Of a stretch of 64,000 nt of DNA, positions 42,301-44,575 are shown piece after piece. Below the pieces are notes generated by a model. That model was not told the origin of the DNA, searched no databases, and worked only from the letters and a program-made list of their open reading frames with translations. Position numbers and translations under genes: made by a program. Where the stretch lies: NCBI GenBank assembly GCA_035772405.1, contig JAYKKM010000375.1:2384501-2448500 (forward strand), in the 5' to 3' direction. The stretch's first letter is position 1, and every line of letters begins with the position of its first letter. Origin of the DNA: Chrysogorgia sp. JL179-B06 (Eukaryota > Cnidaria > Anthozoa > Scleralcyonacea > Chrysogorgiidae).

Positions 42301-43836
42301 GTAAAATACAAGTAATATGAAATTTGTTGATCTATATTTTAAAAACTGAACAAGAAAGAGAATCTAATAATTGTATGTTAGCCAAGTCATAAACTGCATG
42401 ACCGCTGAAACGTTGTTCCGATATTTCAGTGTACAGACCTCACGCCAATAAGCGGTTATTACTTACAATCTCGATTATGATTGGCTAAAAAACCTACAGT
42501 CAATTCTTGATGTCTTGCCACCTACAAAATATCAAAAATTGTCTGTAGGTGACGTAATTGTCTTTGCGTGGCTTACTTCCTAAATTCCATAAAGGCTTCT
42601 ACATTTATAATTGTATAATAAAACAATTATTGGATTCGGCTTACACATGATATCAAGAATTATCCAGACCTCTGTCAATGTTATCCACATCAGGCTTCGA
42701 CAGATAACATTGACCTCGGTCTGGATAATTATTGATATCATGCTCAGCCTTGTCCAATAATTGTTTATTAAAATGCCTATAACGTCAAAAAAATGTATTG
42801 TTTTATTTGGAAGAACTTTTAAAATGATAAAGTAACTTCTTTTGAAGATTTTCGTTTCTTCGCTTTCTTTTTGATATATTTCAGTTTGTTTGATATGCAA
42901 ATGTCTGGAATTTCGTCACACATGCATAATGACTTACCGGAGAAGTTTGTGTACCTGTATCACTTTCATTCTCAAACGAAATCTTTTAAAATCAAGAAGT
43001 TTGGTGTTGTGGGAGAAACACGCGCACATGTTATTCACACTTTAGTGTTTTCATTTCATGAAGGCAAGGATATAACATTCTCTGATAAGTCATTATGCAT
43101 GTGTGACGAAATTCCAGACATTTTTTGATATCAAACAAACTGAAATATTTCAAAAACAAAGCGAAGAAACGAAAATCTTCAAAAGAAGTTACTTTATCAT
43201 TTTAAAAGTTCTTCCAAATAAAACAATAATTTTTTTTGACGTTATAGGCATATTAATAAATAATTATTGGATAAGGCTGAGCATGATATCAAGAATTATC
43301 CAGACCGAGGTCAATGTTATCTGCCGACGTTATAGGCACTTTAAGCGGTCAGTTAGCCATCCGCTCAAGTGTGACCGCTTAATGCAGCTTTAACTTTAGT
43401 CATGATTATCCCTGAATGTATTTCTCCTTCCCTTCAGGTGGCGACGTTAAAGGACCAGCTTGGTAGAGAGTTACAGAAGAAACAACAATACCTCAAACGT
43501 ACTGCTCAGAAGAACGAAGAAACTAAAGACCTACGCAACCAACTTGGCGACTCCTTGTCTAGGGTGGCACGCGACACGATGTATGAGCCCACGGTACTCG
43601 GTGAGGAAAGCCGAAAGTTGGACGAGTCCTTGGAGTACCGAAGCAACGTTGGTCCCCGTTCTACAACAAGACGCACGAAGTCCAGTTCACCGATCGCTGT
43701 ATCAAAATACGCCACAAGTACCCCTGCCGTCGACGGAGACCTGCACCCTATGTCTGCTGGAAGCAGAAGAGTTGTTGGAAGTACACCAAGCTCTGTCAGT
43801 CCATTACGAAAACCTGGAAGAAAATCGACGAGGTAG
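3259..43836 (+). CDS. CROCC: rootletin (ciliary rootlet coiled-coil protein), exons 1-16 of the visible part; 5' end outside the window
   Basis: Rootletin polymerises into the striated rootlet that anchors cilia and links centrioles. Sixteen exons (listed separately) splice with GT/AG borders and compatible phases into 5343 nt, 1780 residues plus stop. The product is almost wholly alpha-helical coiled coil, rich in E, K, Q, R and L. Two Ser-Pro-Arg-rich linkers interrupt the coil (exons 4 and 10), at the same places as in vertebrate rootletin. Diagnostic segments recognised from the family are LAMVQSAIHKRSLQVQ (exon 4), DPETVRVALRDF (exon 10), RRTLDGRLSSAQ (exon 11), TSLQLTVDRLTLALAK (exon 12) and YKQKTKGLEEQVATLK (exons 15/16). 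Vertebrate rootletin is about 2000 residues, so roughly 400 N-terminal residues should lie upstream. All introns hold transposon debris. The promoter is not in the window. Confidence 0.93.
3624..3795. repeat. tRNA-derived SINE S, rearranged copy
   Basis: Contains the SINE body words GATACGAACTTGACGATCGTCC and AGCTCTCCCACATTCACTAC found in the cluster at 32725-33690. The left part is an inverted partial copy (GATCGTCAAGCTCATATCC, GGACAGGAATCGAGCC), giving a foldback. The only tRNA-like portion is a fragment of the B box. Confidence 0.6.
3903..4666. mobile_element. MITE family M2 (ACCGGTAT-rich), copy 1
   Basis: Perfect 15-bp terminal inverted repeats, AGGCTGATGCGGTAT at 3903-3917 and its complement at 4652-4666. 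Subterminal regions are full of ACCGGTAT/ATACCGGT words in inverted arrangement. A related but diverged element lies at 34225-35082. No coding capacity; no clear target duplication. Confidence 0.7.
4690..5720. mobile_element. foldback element (ATTACGGGAAA family) split by an inserted MITE
   Basis: The left part, 4706-4813, is a palindrome with CATTACGGGAAAA and TTTCCGTAATG at its tips and GGACC/GAGGTC words inside. The right part, 5630-5700, repeats CATTACGGGAAAGACC. It is followed by the CCAAT box GCCAATCAGAGCGCGCG (5671-5687), and the TA-flanked MITE at 4825-5397 lies between them. A similar palindrome is at 62340-62475. Confidence 0.5.
4825..5397. mobile_element. MITE with perfect terminal inverted repeats and TA target duplication (Tc1/mariner-like)
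   Basis: The termini are perfect inverted repeats: 27 bp including the flanking TA, at 4823-4849 and 5373-5399, key word GTAGAGTTCCCAAAGTAGCG. Excluding the TA dinucleotides gives a 573-bp element with a TA target duplication. Both subterminal regions repeat the word CGCTACTTTCGGGTAG several times. No transposase frame. The TA duplication suggests mobilisation by an IS630/Tc1/mariner transposase, which is an inference. Confidence 0.78.
5852..5948 (+). CDS. CROCC: rootletin visible exon 2
   Basis: Acceptor TCCCTCCCAG, donor TTG|GTGAGT. It supplies the last base of a split Arg codon and 32 codons (IKELEIEKNKHDTMLKERDG and on to KIHSL). Continuous heptad-like coil. Confidence 0.9.
6060..6320. 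repeat. GC-rich foldback segment (GAGTTGGCC family)
   Basis: Words GGCGAGTTGGCC, TTGCCGGGCCAACTCGG and CCGAGTTGGCCCGGCAA alternate in inverted orientation. The region is clearly more GC-rich than its surroundings. A shared GGGGCC word at 6067 and 7090 hints at ends of a larger element, but I cannot delimit it. Confidence 0.45.
6467..6950. mobile_element. long-arm foldback MITE family M3, copy 1
   Basis: Ends TTAAAGAGTGCCCCTAACCT and AGGTTAGGGGCACTTTAA are inverted repeats. The arms continue inwards for about 170 bp with inverted words such as CTTTTAAAATGATAAAGTAA and GATATGCAAATGTCTGGAA. A closely related element is at 42773-43250. Confidence 0.75.
6951..7299. other. intronic DNA without recognised feature
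   Basis: AT-rich; no exon, tandem or inverted repeat noticed between two foldback elements. Confidence 0.5.
7300..7835. mobile_element. long inverted-repeat (foldback) element with ~160-bp arms
   Basis: 7321-7484 and 7625-7783 are near-identical inverted copies. Shared words are CATATCTCGAAGGGGATTTG, GTTGCCATAGCAACACGCTA and CCCAGGTCTCTCTCTT. The spacer is about 140 bp. It ends about 55 bp before exon 3, so transcripts of this intron could fold into a very long stem close to the acceptor. Confidence 0.75.
7891..8059 (+). CDS. CROCC: rootletin visible exon 3
   Basis: Acceptor CTTTTTTTAG, donor AAA G|GTGAGA. Encodes ETGFASKTEEWEVQSEFSMA and then REETELLSNTLREVAKAVLK. The LREVAKAVL stretch aligns with the LRDLAQAVL region of vertebrate rootletin. 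Ends in phase 1. Confidence 0.92.
8060..9944. other. intron sequence, mostly featureless
   Basis: Contains short telomere-like GGGTTAGG words at 8085-8140, two copies of the word GACTCCAGCTGACGCC (about 8925 and 9030), and a 14-bp-arm hairpin TCCCAGAGCCTTCG / CGAAGGCTCTGGGA at 9628-9669. No exon and no element with clear ends found. Confidence 0.45.
9945..11265. mobile_element. MITE with CTCTCATC subterminal repeats, interrupted by LINE debris
   Basis: The left part (9947-10060) carries GTCAAACGAGCATGAGAG-type words. The right part (11095-11265) carries the inverted set (CTCTCATCAACTCTCATCC, CGTTTGACCAGG). The central 900 bp contains a LINE fragment, so a LINE appears to have landed in a MITE. 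Exact ends are uncertain. Confidence 0.5.
10450..10990 (-). pseudogene. LINE reverse transcriptase C-terminal fragment
   Basis: On the minus strand, 10815-10985 translates to a piece with YFDYCSLVWGNCNK and KMQKLQNRAARIITGD. This is the conserved post-RT thumb/C-terminal signature of Jockey/CR1-group LINEs. After a stop, the frame resumes further on with KPQTNAMKKSFSYLSAKIWN, another hallmark of these elements. Several stops make it a dead 5'-truncated copy. Confidence 0.8.
11390..11592 (+). CDS. CROCC: rootletin visible exon 4 (Ser-Pro-Arg linker + LAMVQSAIHKR motif)
   Basis: Acceptor CTGGCTTAG, donor CAG|GTAAGA. It opens GDSWDDSLAAEAIDLFEETP. A basic Ser/Pro stretch follows (RRSPSPSR, LSPVRGRSP). 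It ends with LAMVQSAIHKRSLQVQ, nearly identical to the vertebrate rootletin segment that restarts the coiled coil. This is the most diagnostic exon for the identification. Confidence 0.95.
11593..12353. other. intronic DNA without recognised feature
   Basis: AT-rich. Only a weak inverted pair (AATTAGCCTTTCTT / GAAAGGCTAATTT, about 12268 and 12343) borders the next element. Confidence 0.45.
12354..13080. mobile_element. foldback MITE family M4 with a nested palindrome
   Basis: The ends are inverted: TTTAAAGTG...ATGAAGCGAAAATTAATTTT on the left, AAAATTAATTTTCGCTTCAT...CACTTTAAA on the right. The arms continue with GACAAAGTAACATCTT / AAGATGTTACTTTGTC. At 12702-12923 a second inverted repeat (arms about 55 bp, words AAATCAAACGTT and ACCATGTTTATTTAAA) interrupts it. 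That inner part looks like an independent insertion. Confidence 0.7.
13270..13763 (+). mobile_element. Mutator-like MITE family M5, copy 1, 9-bp target duplication
   Basis: Ends CACTGATCTCAAAAA and TTTCGAGATCAGTG form an imperfect terminal inverted repeat. The perfect 9-bp direct repeat GGTAATAAT flanks it (13261-13269 and 13764-13772). Copy 2 at 30034-30713 has the same ends and its own 9-bp duplication. Nine-base duplications are characteristic of MULE/MuDR elements. The right end lies 45 bp before rootletin exon 5. Confidence 0.82.
13809..13939 (+). CDS. CROCC: rootletin visible exon 5
   Basis: Acceptor TTTTTTTTAG, donor AC|GTAAGT. Encodes KMKALADAAKDVAHETKRQL and then NEDERRKLEKSLNAARDELE. 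Coiled coil; ends in phase 2 within a Thr codon. Confidence 0.92.
13976..14296 (+). repeat. 12-bp minisatellite (GTTAGTATTAGR)n
   Basis: About 25 consecutive copies of a 12-bp unit with G/A variation at one site. Related words occur in the 38757 array. It is telomere-like in composition but is not (TTAGGG)n. It begins about 35 bp after the donor of exon 5. Confidence 0.9.
14345..14410 (+). repeat. tRNA-like SINE remnant
   Basis: TTGCTCAACTGGTAGAGCAG resembles an A box, and a degraded B-box-like stretch follows about 35 bp later (GTGCGTCTTCAATCTC). The acceptor stem and B box are not convincing, so I treat it as an old tRNA-derived SINE and not as a tRNA gene. Confidence 0.4.
14820..17500 (-). 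mobile_element. 5'-truncated LINE of the Jockey/CR1 superfamily inside a MITE
   Basis: The minus-strand coding region starts within the endonuclease domain (its first ~100 residues are missing). It continues through reverse transcriptase and the C-terminal domain and ends in a TTTA-repeat tail on the + strand (14811-14860). The 5' truncation and simple-repeat 3' tail are the expected products of target-primed reverse transcription. It lies antisense to rootletin in the intron between visible exons 5 and 6. Confidence 0.88.
15005..17495 (-). pseudogene. LINE ORF2: endonuclease (partial) - reverse transcriptase, frameshifted
   Basis: The frame runs from 17495 to 15645 and shifts into a frame at 15672-15430. 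It shifts again into one at 15433-15005, so two frameshifts break the 3' part. Endonuclease signatures visible: IILGDFNVDYS and SDHSPIFCVI. Reverse transcriptase signatures: NYRPISILPTVSKVIER, DLKKAFDTVNH, GVPQGSILGPLLFSIYINDL and the catalytic LFADD. The C-terminal part shows FDYGDVVWG and KNLQILHTRAAKIILD. It lacks the N-terminal endonuclease catalytic residues. Not functional as it stands, but relatively young: only a few lesions in about 830 residues. Confidence 0.9.
17632..18073. mobile_element. foldback MITE family M6, abutting the Harbinger-like MITE
   Basis: The arms at about 17636-17790 and 17955-18073 are inverted copies (GGCAACACAAATTAAGTTTG / AAACTTAATTTGTGTTGCC; GTAAAATGATAGAGTAA / TTACTCTATCATTTTAC). 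It starts directly at the TAA of the neighbouring element and ends about 50 bp before exon 6. Words like TTTCAGTTTGTTTGATATG are shared with families M3 and M4, so these foldbacks may be one superfamily. Confidence 0.7.
18126..19707 (+). CDS. CROCC: rootletin visible exon 6 (large coiled-coil exon, 527 codons)
   Basis: Acceptor TGGTCTAG, donor AAG|GTTAGT. One uninterrupted coiled coil of 527 residues. Family-like segments are LQSANVELHRQRDNLEDEKD, LVKLQSLNEGLGQDKIELNK, LETALYEVQQTVSKLESRKE and LQQEKVSMINQANDEREE. The last part, HLLMAENEKQEALHIAANEK, aligns with GLLLAESEKQQALSLKESEK of vertebrates. It is by far the largest exon. Intron-free length and the absence of any lesion indicate strong constraint. 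Confidence 0.95.
19708..20409. other. intronic DNA with small dispersed repeat words
   Basis: No exon. The block TATTCGAAATCTATTCCACTC (about 19936) recurs as a close variant near 22083, and both are followed by GTC(G/C)CAGAC. These may be ends of one element spanning or duplicated across this intron. Confidence 0.4.
20410..20553. repeat. inverted repeat (foldback)
   Basis: Words CAAGTCTGCCTCTT, TGTTTCGGGTTTGTTTCGAG and GACGGGTTT on the left have inverted partners on the right (AAACCCGTC, CCCGAAACA, AAGAGGCAGACTT). Arms are about 65 bp with mismatches. Confidence 0.6.
20714..21297 (-). mobile_element. MITE family M1, copy 2 (opposite orientation to copy 1)
   Basis: Terminal inverted repeats CTTTAAAGTGCCACTACGAT and its counterpart ATCGTAGTGGCACTTTAAG. 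The whole interior matches the reverse complement of 1181-1767, so both ends of the family are defined. Ends about 40 bp before the acceptor of exon 7. Confidence 0.8.
21336..21397 (+). CDS. CROCC: rootletin visible exon 7 (small)
   Basis: Acceptor TTGTTGCAG, donor AA|GTAAGA. 20 codons, HSISTLHQELKGSRSKHEDT, and a split Asn codon completed by exon 8. Both splice sites are good, and the phases match exons 6 and 8. Confidence 0.85.
21398..22191. other. intronic DNA with a hairpin and CCAAT box
   Basis: 21907-21990 is an inverted repeat (AAAAAAGCGTATTGCC / GGCAATACGCTTTTTT) followed by ACCAATCAGCGTGCGCC at 22002-22018. This is the same tail seen in other foldbacks of the window. The rest shows nothing recognisable. 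Confidence 0.5.
22192..23293. mobile_element. element with ~100-bp terminal inverted repeats, carrying a nested MITE
   Basis: 22192-22290 and 23195-23293 are inverted copies (words CATAGTTTGACGCTACTCTG, CATGACCCAACGTTTC). An M7 MITE with its own 8-bp target duplication lies inside at 22456-23102, so it inserted later. The remaining interior has no coding capacity. The element ends about 60 bp before exon 8. Confidence 0.75.
22456..23102 (+). mobile_element. MITE family M7, copy 1, 8-bp target duplication
   Basis: Flanked by a perfect 8-bp direct repeat AAGCCTCC (22448-22455, 23103-23110). Inverted termini share TCTAGTACGTATTCC and CTTATAAGGAAG with one mismatch. Copies at 29085-30025 and 44042-44575 share the interior. 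The 8-bp duplication points to hAT-type mobilisation, but the ends do not begin with the usual CAG, so the superfamily is open. Confidence 0.82.
23356..23836 (+). CDS. CROCC: rootletin visible exon 8
   Basis: Acceptor TTTCGACAG, donor CAG|GTGAGA. One base completes Asn, then 160 codons: KENMSEKHNLKTHIQELVKS and on through LKLVEETRDNIRRELIDAHR to VEKARLEARRELQQLHNQ. The last segment matches the VERSRLEARRELQELRRQ stretch of vertebrates. Confidence 0.94.
23971..24467 (+). CDS. CROCC: rootletin visible exon 9
   Basis: Acceptor GCCATTTCAG, donor AG|GTGAGA. 165 codons plus a split Arg codon: VKMLDGECLKNKKELLDLKD and on to LANLHSTLRRTLGIRASGEG. The LHSTLRRTLGI end corresponds to LRSALRRGLGL that precedes the second Ser/Pro linker in vertebrates. 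Only a 134-bp intron separates it from exon 8. Confidence 0.94.
24490..26645 (+). repeat. 2.2-kb minisatellite (TAGTAGTCCCCTACGTCA-type) with higher-order periods
   Basis: More than 100 tandem copies of a 16-20-bp unit built from (TAG)TAGTCCCCTAC followed by TTTAGCAG, GTCATTA or GTCGGTAG. In the distal half, blocks starting at CCCATTAGCAGTAGTCCC recur roughly every 140-230 bp (about 25293, 25435, 25590, 25821, 25961, 26121, 26281, 26467). This is a higher-order repeat. It starts about 25 bp after the exon 9 donor. Confidence 0.95.
26646..27361. other. intronic DNA without recognised feature
   Basis: No exon or clear repeat. An open frame near 27057-27284 has no family resemblance and is not called. 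Confidence 0.45.
27362..27460 (-). repeat. tRNA-like SINE remnant (minus strand)
   Basis: The minus strand reads GTAGTGTGGTGGTTAGTGTC (A-box-like) and later GAGTTGGATTCCCGCCCGGC (B-box-like). Spacing is compatible with a tRNA-derived head, but the cloverleaf is not complete. Probably an old SINE. Confidence 0.45.
27690..27815 (+). repeat. short tandem repeat, ~40-bp unit x3
   Basis: The word ACACGATTGTCGTACTGGCG recurs twice intact and once diverged (TACGATTGTCATTCTGACG), with GTATGTAAT(T/C)GTTTGC between. Inverted partners (CGTATACGAC) follow near 27850. Confidence 0.6.
28055..28300 (-). repeat. dispersed repeat R1, minus-strand copy
   Basis: The reverse complement shares AATTTCTAAGTACATAAACCG, ACGAAGGGTATACACGTTCTCG and GAGATAACGTTCAAAAT words with 51296-51735 and 54180-54375 (and a fragment near 35345-35410). 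Ends are not defined; superfamily unknown. Confidence 0.6.
28522..28889 (+). CDS. CROCC: rootletin visible exon 10 (second Ser/Pro/Arg linker)
   Basis: Acceptor TTTATTCCAG, donor GAA G|GTTAGC. Reads RSPSPIRSSSPRRKGFGRSR, then an acidic stretch and RSLSPIRRLSPSK. DPETVRVALRDFAQQLKESE follows, where the coil resumes (vertebrate DPEAVRGALREF). It ends near SQALQKSLCDSDE in phase 1. The SP/RS-rich part is probably flexible and phosphorylated; that is an inference. Confidence 0.95.
29085..30025 (+). mobile_element. MITE family M7, copy 2, with nested foldback and preceding partial copy
   Basis: Shares ends and interior with copy 1. A truncated fourth copy (about 29034-29084) lies directly upstream in the same orientation, and no matching target duplication is visible. 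A foldback with ~87-bp arms interrupts the element at 29761-29967. It contains CACCTAGTCACCAGGACTTG and AAACCCCGCTTTAAATTTCT, each with inverted partners. The right end meets the Mutator-like MITE at 30034. Confidence 0.75.
30034..30713 (+). mobile_element. Mutator-like MITE family M5, copy 2, 9-bp target duplication
   Basis: Same orientation and ends as copy 1. Flanked by GAAATTTCC (30025-30033) and GAAATTCCC (30714-30722), a 9-bp duplication with one later change. Compared with copy 1 it has about 185 extra bases (around 30230-30415) containing two TTTGTCCGCTTTT words. Copy 1 may be an internal deletion, or copy 2 an insertion. Ends 114 bp before rootletin exon 11. Confidence 0.82.
30828..31118 (+). 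CDS. CROCC: rootletin visible exon 11
   Basis: Acceptor TACTGTAG, donor GAA G|GTAAAA. Reads RRTLDGRLSSAQTAVMMQEE and on to ITKIELRKRSLEG. RRTLDGRLSSAQ matches RRSVDGRLSGVQ of vertebrate rootletin, and IELRKRSLEG matches LELQRRSLEG. Confidence 0.94.
31303..31594. mobile_element. 292-bp MITE with perfect 30-bp terminal inverted repeats and 7-bp flanking repeat
   Basis: The left end (31303-31332, CATAGTCAATCGAGATATGG...) and right end (31565-31594) are perfect inverted repeats. CTAGGAA flanks both sides (31296-31302, 31595-31601). No coding capacity. A 7-bp duplication is unusual; an 8-bp duplication with one end base changed is possible. Confidence 0.78.
31633..31704. repeat. short inverted repeat with CCAAT-type box
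   Basis: CTAGTGGTCTATTA and TAATAGACCACTAG are perfect inverted ends 44 bp apart. Between them is TGATTGGCTGAG, a CCAAT box on the minus strand. Confidence 0.6.
31707..32600. other. intronic DNA with one hairpin
   Basis: 32108-32226 is a palindromic region: AACAATTAGACAAC / TTGTCTAATTGTT at the tips, TGAGCAGATAGTCAAC / GTTGACTATCTGCTCA inside. The remainder shows no exon or element. Confidence 0.5.
32609..32631 (+). repeat. poly(C) tract
   Basis: An uninterrupted run of more than 20 C, G-quadruplex-forming on the minus strand. The length in the assembly may be approximate. Confidence 0.9.
32725..33690. repeat. cluster of tRNA-derived SINEs (family S), about four copies, both orientations
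   Basis: Copies lie at about 32725-32878 (+, diverged), 32880-33110 (-), 33225-33530 (+) and 33520-33690 (+, internal deletion). The best tRNA-like heads have an A box TGGCTCAATGGTTAGAGCG and a B box GGTTCGATTCC, spaced as in a tRNA. The anticodon loop position carries CCGGTAA without the usual T33, so it is not a tRNA gene. The body adds GAGCTTGACGATCGTCC and AGCTCTCCCACATTCACTAC. The first two copies are joined tail to tail. A short A+T insertion ending in an ATA repeat (33388-33473) interrupts the third. Confidence 0.8.
33388..33473 (-). mobile_element. tiny LINE/SINE 3'-tail insertion with (ATT)n
   Basis: On the minus strand it reads GGTAAATAAAGTTTATTATT, a sequence ending in an ATT repeat as in CR1-like 3' tails. 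It sits precisely inside a SINE copy, whose sequence resumes at CATCGTCTGTC on the other side. Confidence 0.55.
33756..34174 (+). CDS. CROCC: rootletin visible exon 12
   Basis: Acceptor TTTTCTAACAG, donor GAG|GTAAGT. Reads DVSRLRMQATESESEKQATR, TSLQLTVDRLTLALAKTEEE and TLQERVQQLQRALTNSEHDR. It aligns with the AGTLQLTVERLNGALAKVEE and LQKALTACEHDR region of vertebrates. Confidence 0.95.
34225..35082. mobile_element. MITE family M2-like element, copy 2, carrying a SINE
   Basis: The ends GGCGGTATGGGTAT and ACCAATACCGCC are imperfect inverted repeats. Subterminal GCGGTATACCGGTATACCG and CGGTATACC words mirror family M2 (3903-4666). A minus-strand SINE (34321-34605) is nested inside. Confidence 0.6.
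34321..34605 (-). repeat. tRNA-derived SINE, second family (minus strand)
   Basis: On the minus strand: A box TGTGGTCTAGTGGTTACCAC, later B box GGTTCAAATCCTGGGTCGG. A ~200-bp body follows, and the TAGTTTAGTT-type tail lies at the + strand left end (34321-34345). Length and layout fit a complete SINE; no family name assigned. Confidence 0.7.
35083..37271. other. 2.2 kb of intron with little structure
   Basis: Includes an R1-like fragment (35345-35410) and two diverged copies of GGTCACCGACCTT(G/C)TTTA (about 35944 and 36318), suggesting an old internal duplication. No exon or bounded element recognised. Confidence 0.45.
37272..37517 (+). CDS. CROCC: rootletin visible exon 13
   Basis: Acceptor CGTTCGTAG, donor AAG|GTAAAA. 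82 codons: VKRMELEGKMRQLQQIVQQQ, then LQEEKRALQERVVDLQKALS and RVEKDKKALKTILEK. Matches LQDERRLLQERLGSLQRALA and RLEKDRVALRRTLDK of vertebrates. Confidence 0.94.
37560..37929. mobile_element. short hAT-type MITE (CAGAGGCG ends)
   Basis: The ends CAGAGGCGCAGGAA and TTCCTACGCCTCTG are inverted repeats of the type found in many hAT elements. Candidate 8-bp duplications ACGAGGGG and ACGAGCGT agree at 6 of 8 positions. 370 bp, non-coding. Confidence 0.65.
38060..38228 (+). repeat. GGTTG / ATGGGTGG simple repeats
   Basis: G/T-rich degenerate tandem words (GGTTGGTTTGGTTAGG, GGATGGGTGAA) running up to about 30 bp before exon 14; no other content. Confidence 0.75.
38259..38428 (+). CDS. CROCC: rootletin visible exon 14
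   Basis: Acceptor TGCCTTAAG, donor AA|GTAAGT. VERERLVTDERLSRAEKEIT and on to VDELQQRLAETEENAGQ, phase 2. It corresponds to the KVEREKLRSHE...AELELAEAQ region, somewhat shorter than in vertebrates. Confidence 0.9.
38556..38696. repeat. near-perfect hairpin, 63-bp arms
   Basis: 38556-38618 and 38634-38696 are inverted copies with two mismatches around a 15-nt loop. Core words are GACGAAATACTGACGTTTCG and GGCTCC. Confidence 0.85.
38757..39460 (+). repeat. minisatellite (TTAGTATTAGGCCG / TTGTATTAGACCG)n
   Basis: About 50 copies of a 13-14-bp unit, alternating TTAGTATTAG and TTGTATTAG with GGCCG or GACCG. It drifts at the right end into (GTTAGTATTAGT)n. That motif is almost the same as the array at 13976-14296, so the two introns share an ancestral repeat. 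A 159-codon open frame here is only the repeat read through. Confidence 0.92.
39647..39788 (+). CDS. CROCC: rootletin visible exon 15
   Basis: Acceptor GTCTCTTCAG, donor CAG|GTAAAG. One base completes Lys, then 47 codons with QTQMEKTAQTRERAYKQKTK and GLEEQ. Matches AQTERTLEARERAHRQRVRGLEEQ. The first residues are less conserved, so the acceptor choice rests on phase and the pyrimidine tract. Confidence 0.88.
39900..41106 (+). mobile_element. hAT transposon (internally deleted) with 8-bp target duplication
   Basis: The ends CAGGGGCGGATTAA and TTAATCCGCCCCTG are perfect inverted repeats. ATTGGCAT is duplicated exactly on both sides (39892-39899, 41107-41114). Subterminal GGGGCCCTGGGGCA words are also inverted. 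The 1207-bp element carries the C-terminal part of a transposase. The target is one unit of the 14-bp minisatellite on its right. Confidence 0.92.
40340..40815 (+). pseudogene. hAT transposase C-terminal fragment (ZMYM1-like dimerisation region), frameshifted
   Basis: One frame gives VCRLFGFLARSEDLNEQELQ...DLEELLADELVQFASML and LAPTFPNVVITLRIYL. After a shift near 40660 the next frame gives SGERTFSSLKLIKNELRSTM and RMSVLSLMSIE. The last block is the (G/A)ER(S/T)FS.LKLIK..LRS.M hAT dimerisation motif. The catalytic N-terminal parts are missing, so the copy is non-autonomous. Confidence 0.85.
41107..41452 (+). repeat. 14-bp minisatellite (ATCTTAAGATTGCC)n
   Basis: About 25 copies. Each unit contains the 10-bp palindrome ATCTTAAGAT. 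The first units and the last carry TTGGCAT, the middle ones TTGCCAT. One unit also lies left of the hAT element (39882-39899). Confidence 0.93.
41455..42020. mobile_element. foldback element (aaaacatgag-gcg family)
   Basis: Left part GTAAAACATGAGGCGATAGC..GAGTGTTTTAC; right part has GAGTTATAATGACACGG and a CCAAT box ACCAATCAGACAGCG (41875-41889), with TTTATAAAA words in both halves. The architecture resembles family P1; boundaries are approximate. Confidence 0.5.
42021..42600. other. intronic DNA without recognised feature
   Basis: AT-rich, no exon. Precedes the nested foldbacks at 42620. Confidence 0.4.
42620..43345. mobile_element. nested foldbacks: CAATTATTGGA palindrome family (P2) split by M3 copy 2
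   Basis: 42620-42770 is a palindrome with CAATTATTGGA / TCCAATAATTG tips and GATATCA..AATTATCCAGACC words. 43255-43325 repeats one half of it. Between them, 42773-43250 is an M3-type foldback with ends TGCCTATAACGTCAAAAAAA and its complement, nearly matching 6467-6950. A further P2 palindrome is at 50838-50995. Confidence 0.7.
43438..43836 (+). CDS. CROCC: rootletin last exon with stop codon
   Basis: Acceptor CTTCCCTTCAG, TAG stop at 43834-43836. Begins VATLKDQLGRELQKKQQYLK (vertebrate VSTLKGQLQQELRR). A non-coiled Ser/Thr/Pro-rich tail of about 85 residues follows, ending RKPGRKSTR. The tail is longer than the short C-terminus of human rootletin. No AATAAA lies in the 205 bp before the next MITE; the first one downstream is at 44829-44834. 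Confidence 0.94.
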   Translation: MATLKDQLGRELQKKQQYLKRTAQKNEETKDLRNQLGDSLSRVARDTMYEPTVLGEESRKLDESLEYRSNVGPRSTTRRTKSSSPIAVSKYATSTPAVDGDLHPMSAGSRRVVGSTPSSVSPLRKPGRKSTR

Positions 43837-44041
43837 ACATTGAGTGAACATATAGCTCTTTTTAATTGTAGACTAGTTTAGGTTTTAATGTTGTGTTTAA
43901 GCAAGAAAAGTACTGATTATCGTATTTTTAGTGTGTTTTGGAATAGTCTTAGCCAGATGATAGAAAGTTTTATCGCGAACATTGTTTATTATTTTATGCT
44001 AAATGCTAAAGTTGGCAAAATTCACCTCATTCCCATGATGG

Positions 44042-44575
44042 GATAGGGGTATCTAGTACTAATTCCTTATAAGGAGGCGCAAATAGAAGGCATTGACGAG
44101 CAAATAGAGTGAATTAACGATAAAATAGCTGACACGTTGAACCCTCGTACCAGCCTCCTAGTTAATTGGATTGTAACCGACCCCAAAACAACAAAGGTCC
44201 TAACCCTGGCAAACGTTTTCTTGAGAAATAAACCACCCATGTATTTACAACATACGTACAGCCTTATCCCGGTAGCTAACTTACTGTAGTTCTCTTTAAA
44301 AGCGCGGATAATCGAACATGCCCAAAAATATAATTTCCGTATTATACGGATACCATCTTGTAAACAAAAACACGAACTTTCGGCTGTCTTCGACGAACGT
44401 TGTCTTGAGAAATAATCAACTCCCAAAGCTACAGAGCGGATAATCGAACATATCGTAACGTGTTAGCAATCCTACATCCAGTGGGCCAGTACGAGTGCTT
44501 GTATTTGCTCGTCAATGCCTTGTATTTGCTCGTAGGCCACTTCCTTATATGGAATACGTACTAGAAGTACATATG
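44042..44575 (+). mobile_element. MITE family M7, copy 3, 8-bp target duplication
   Basis: Perfect 8-bp direct repeat CATGATGG at 44034-44041 and 44576-44583. Same ends as copies 1 and 2, internally shortened to 534 bp. It begins 206 bp after the rootletin stop codon, so it may lie in the 3' UTR. Confidence 0.85.
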
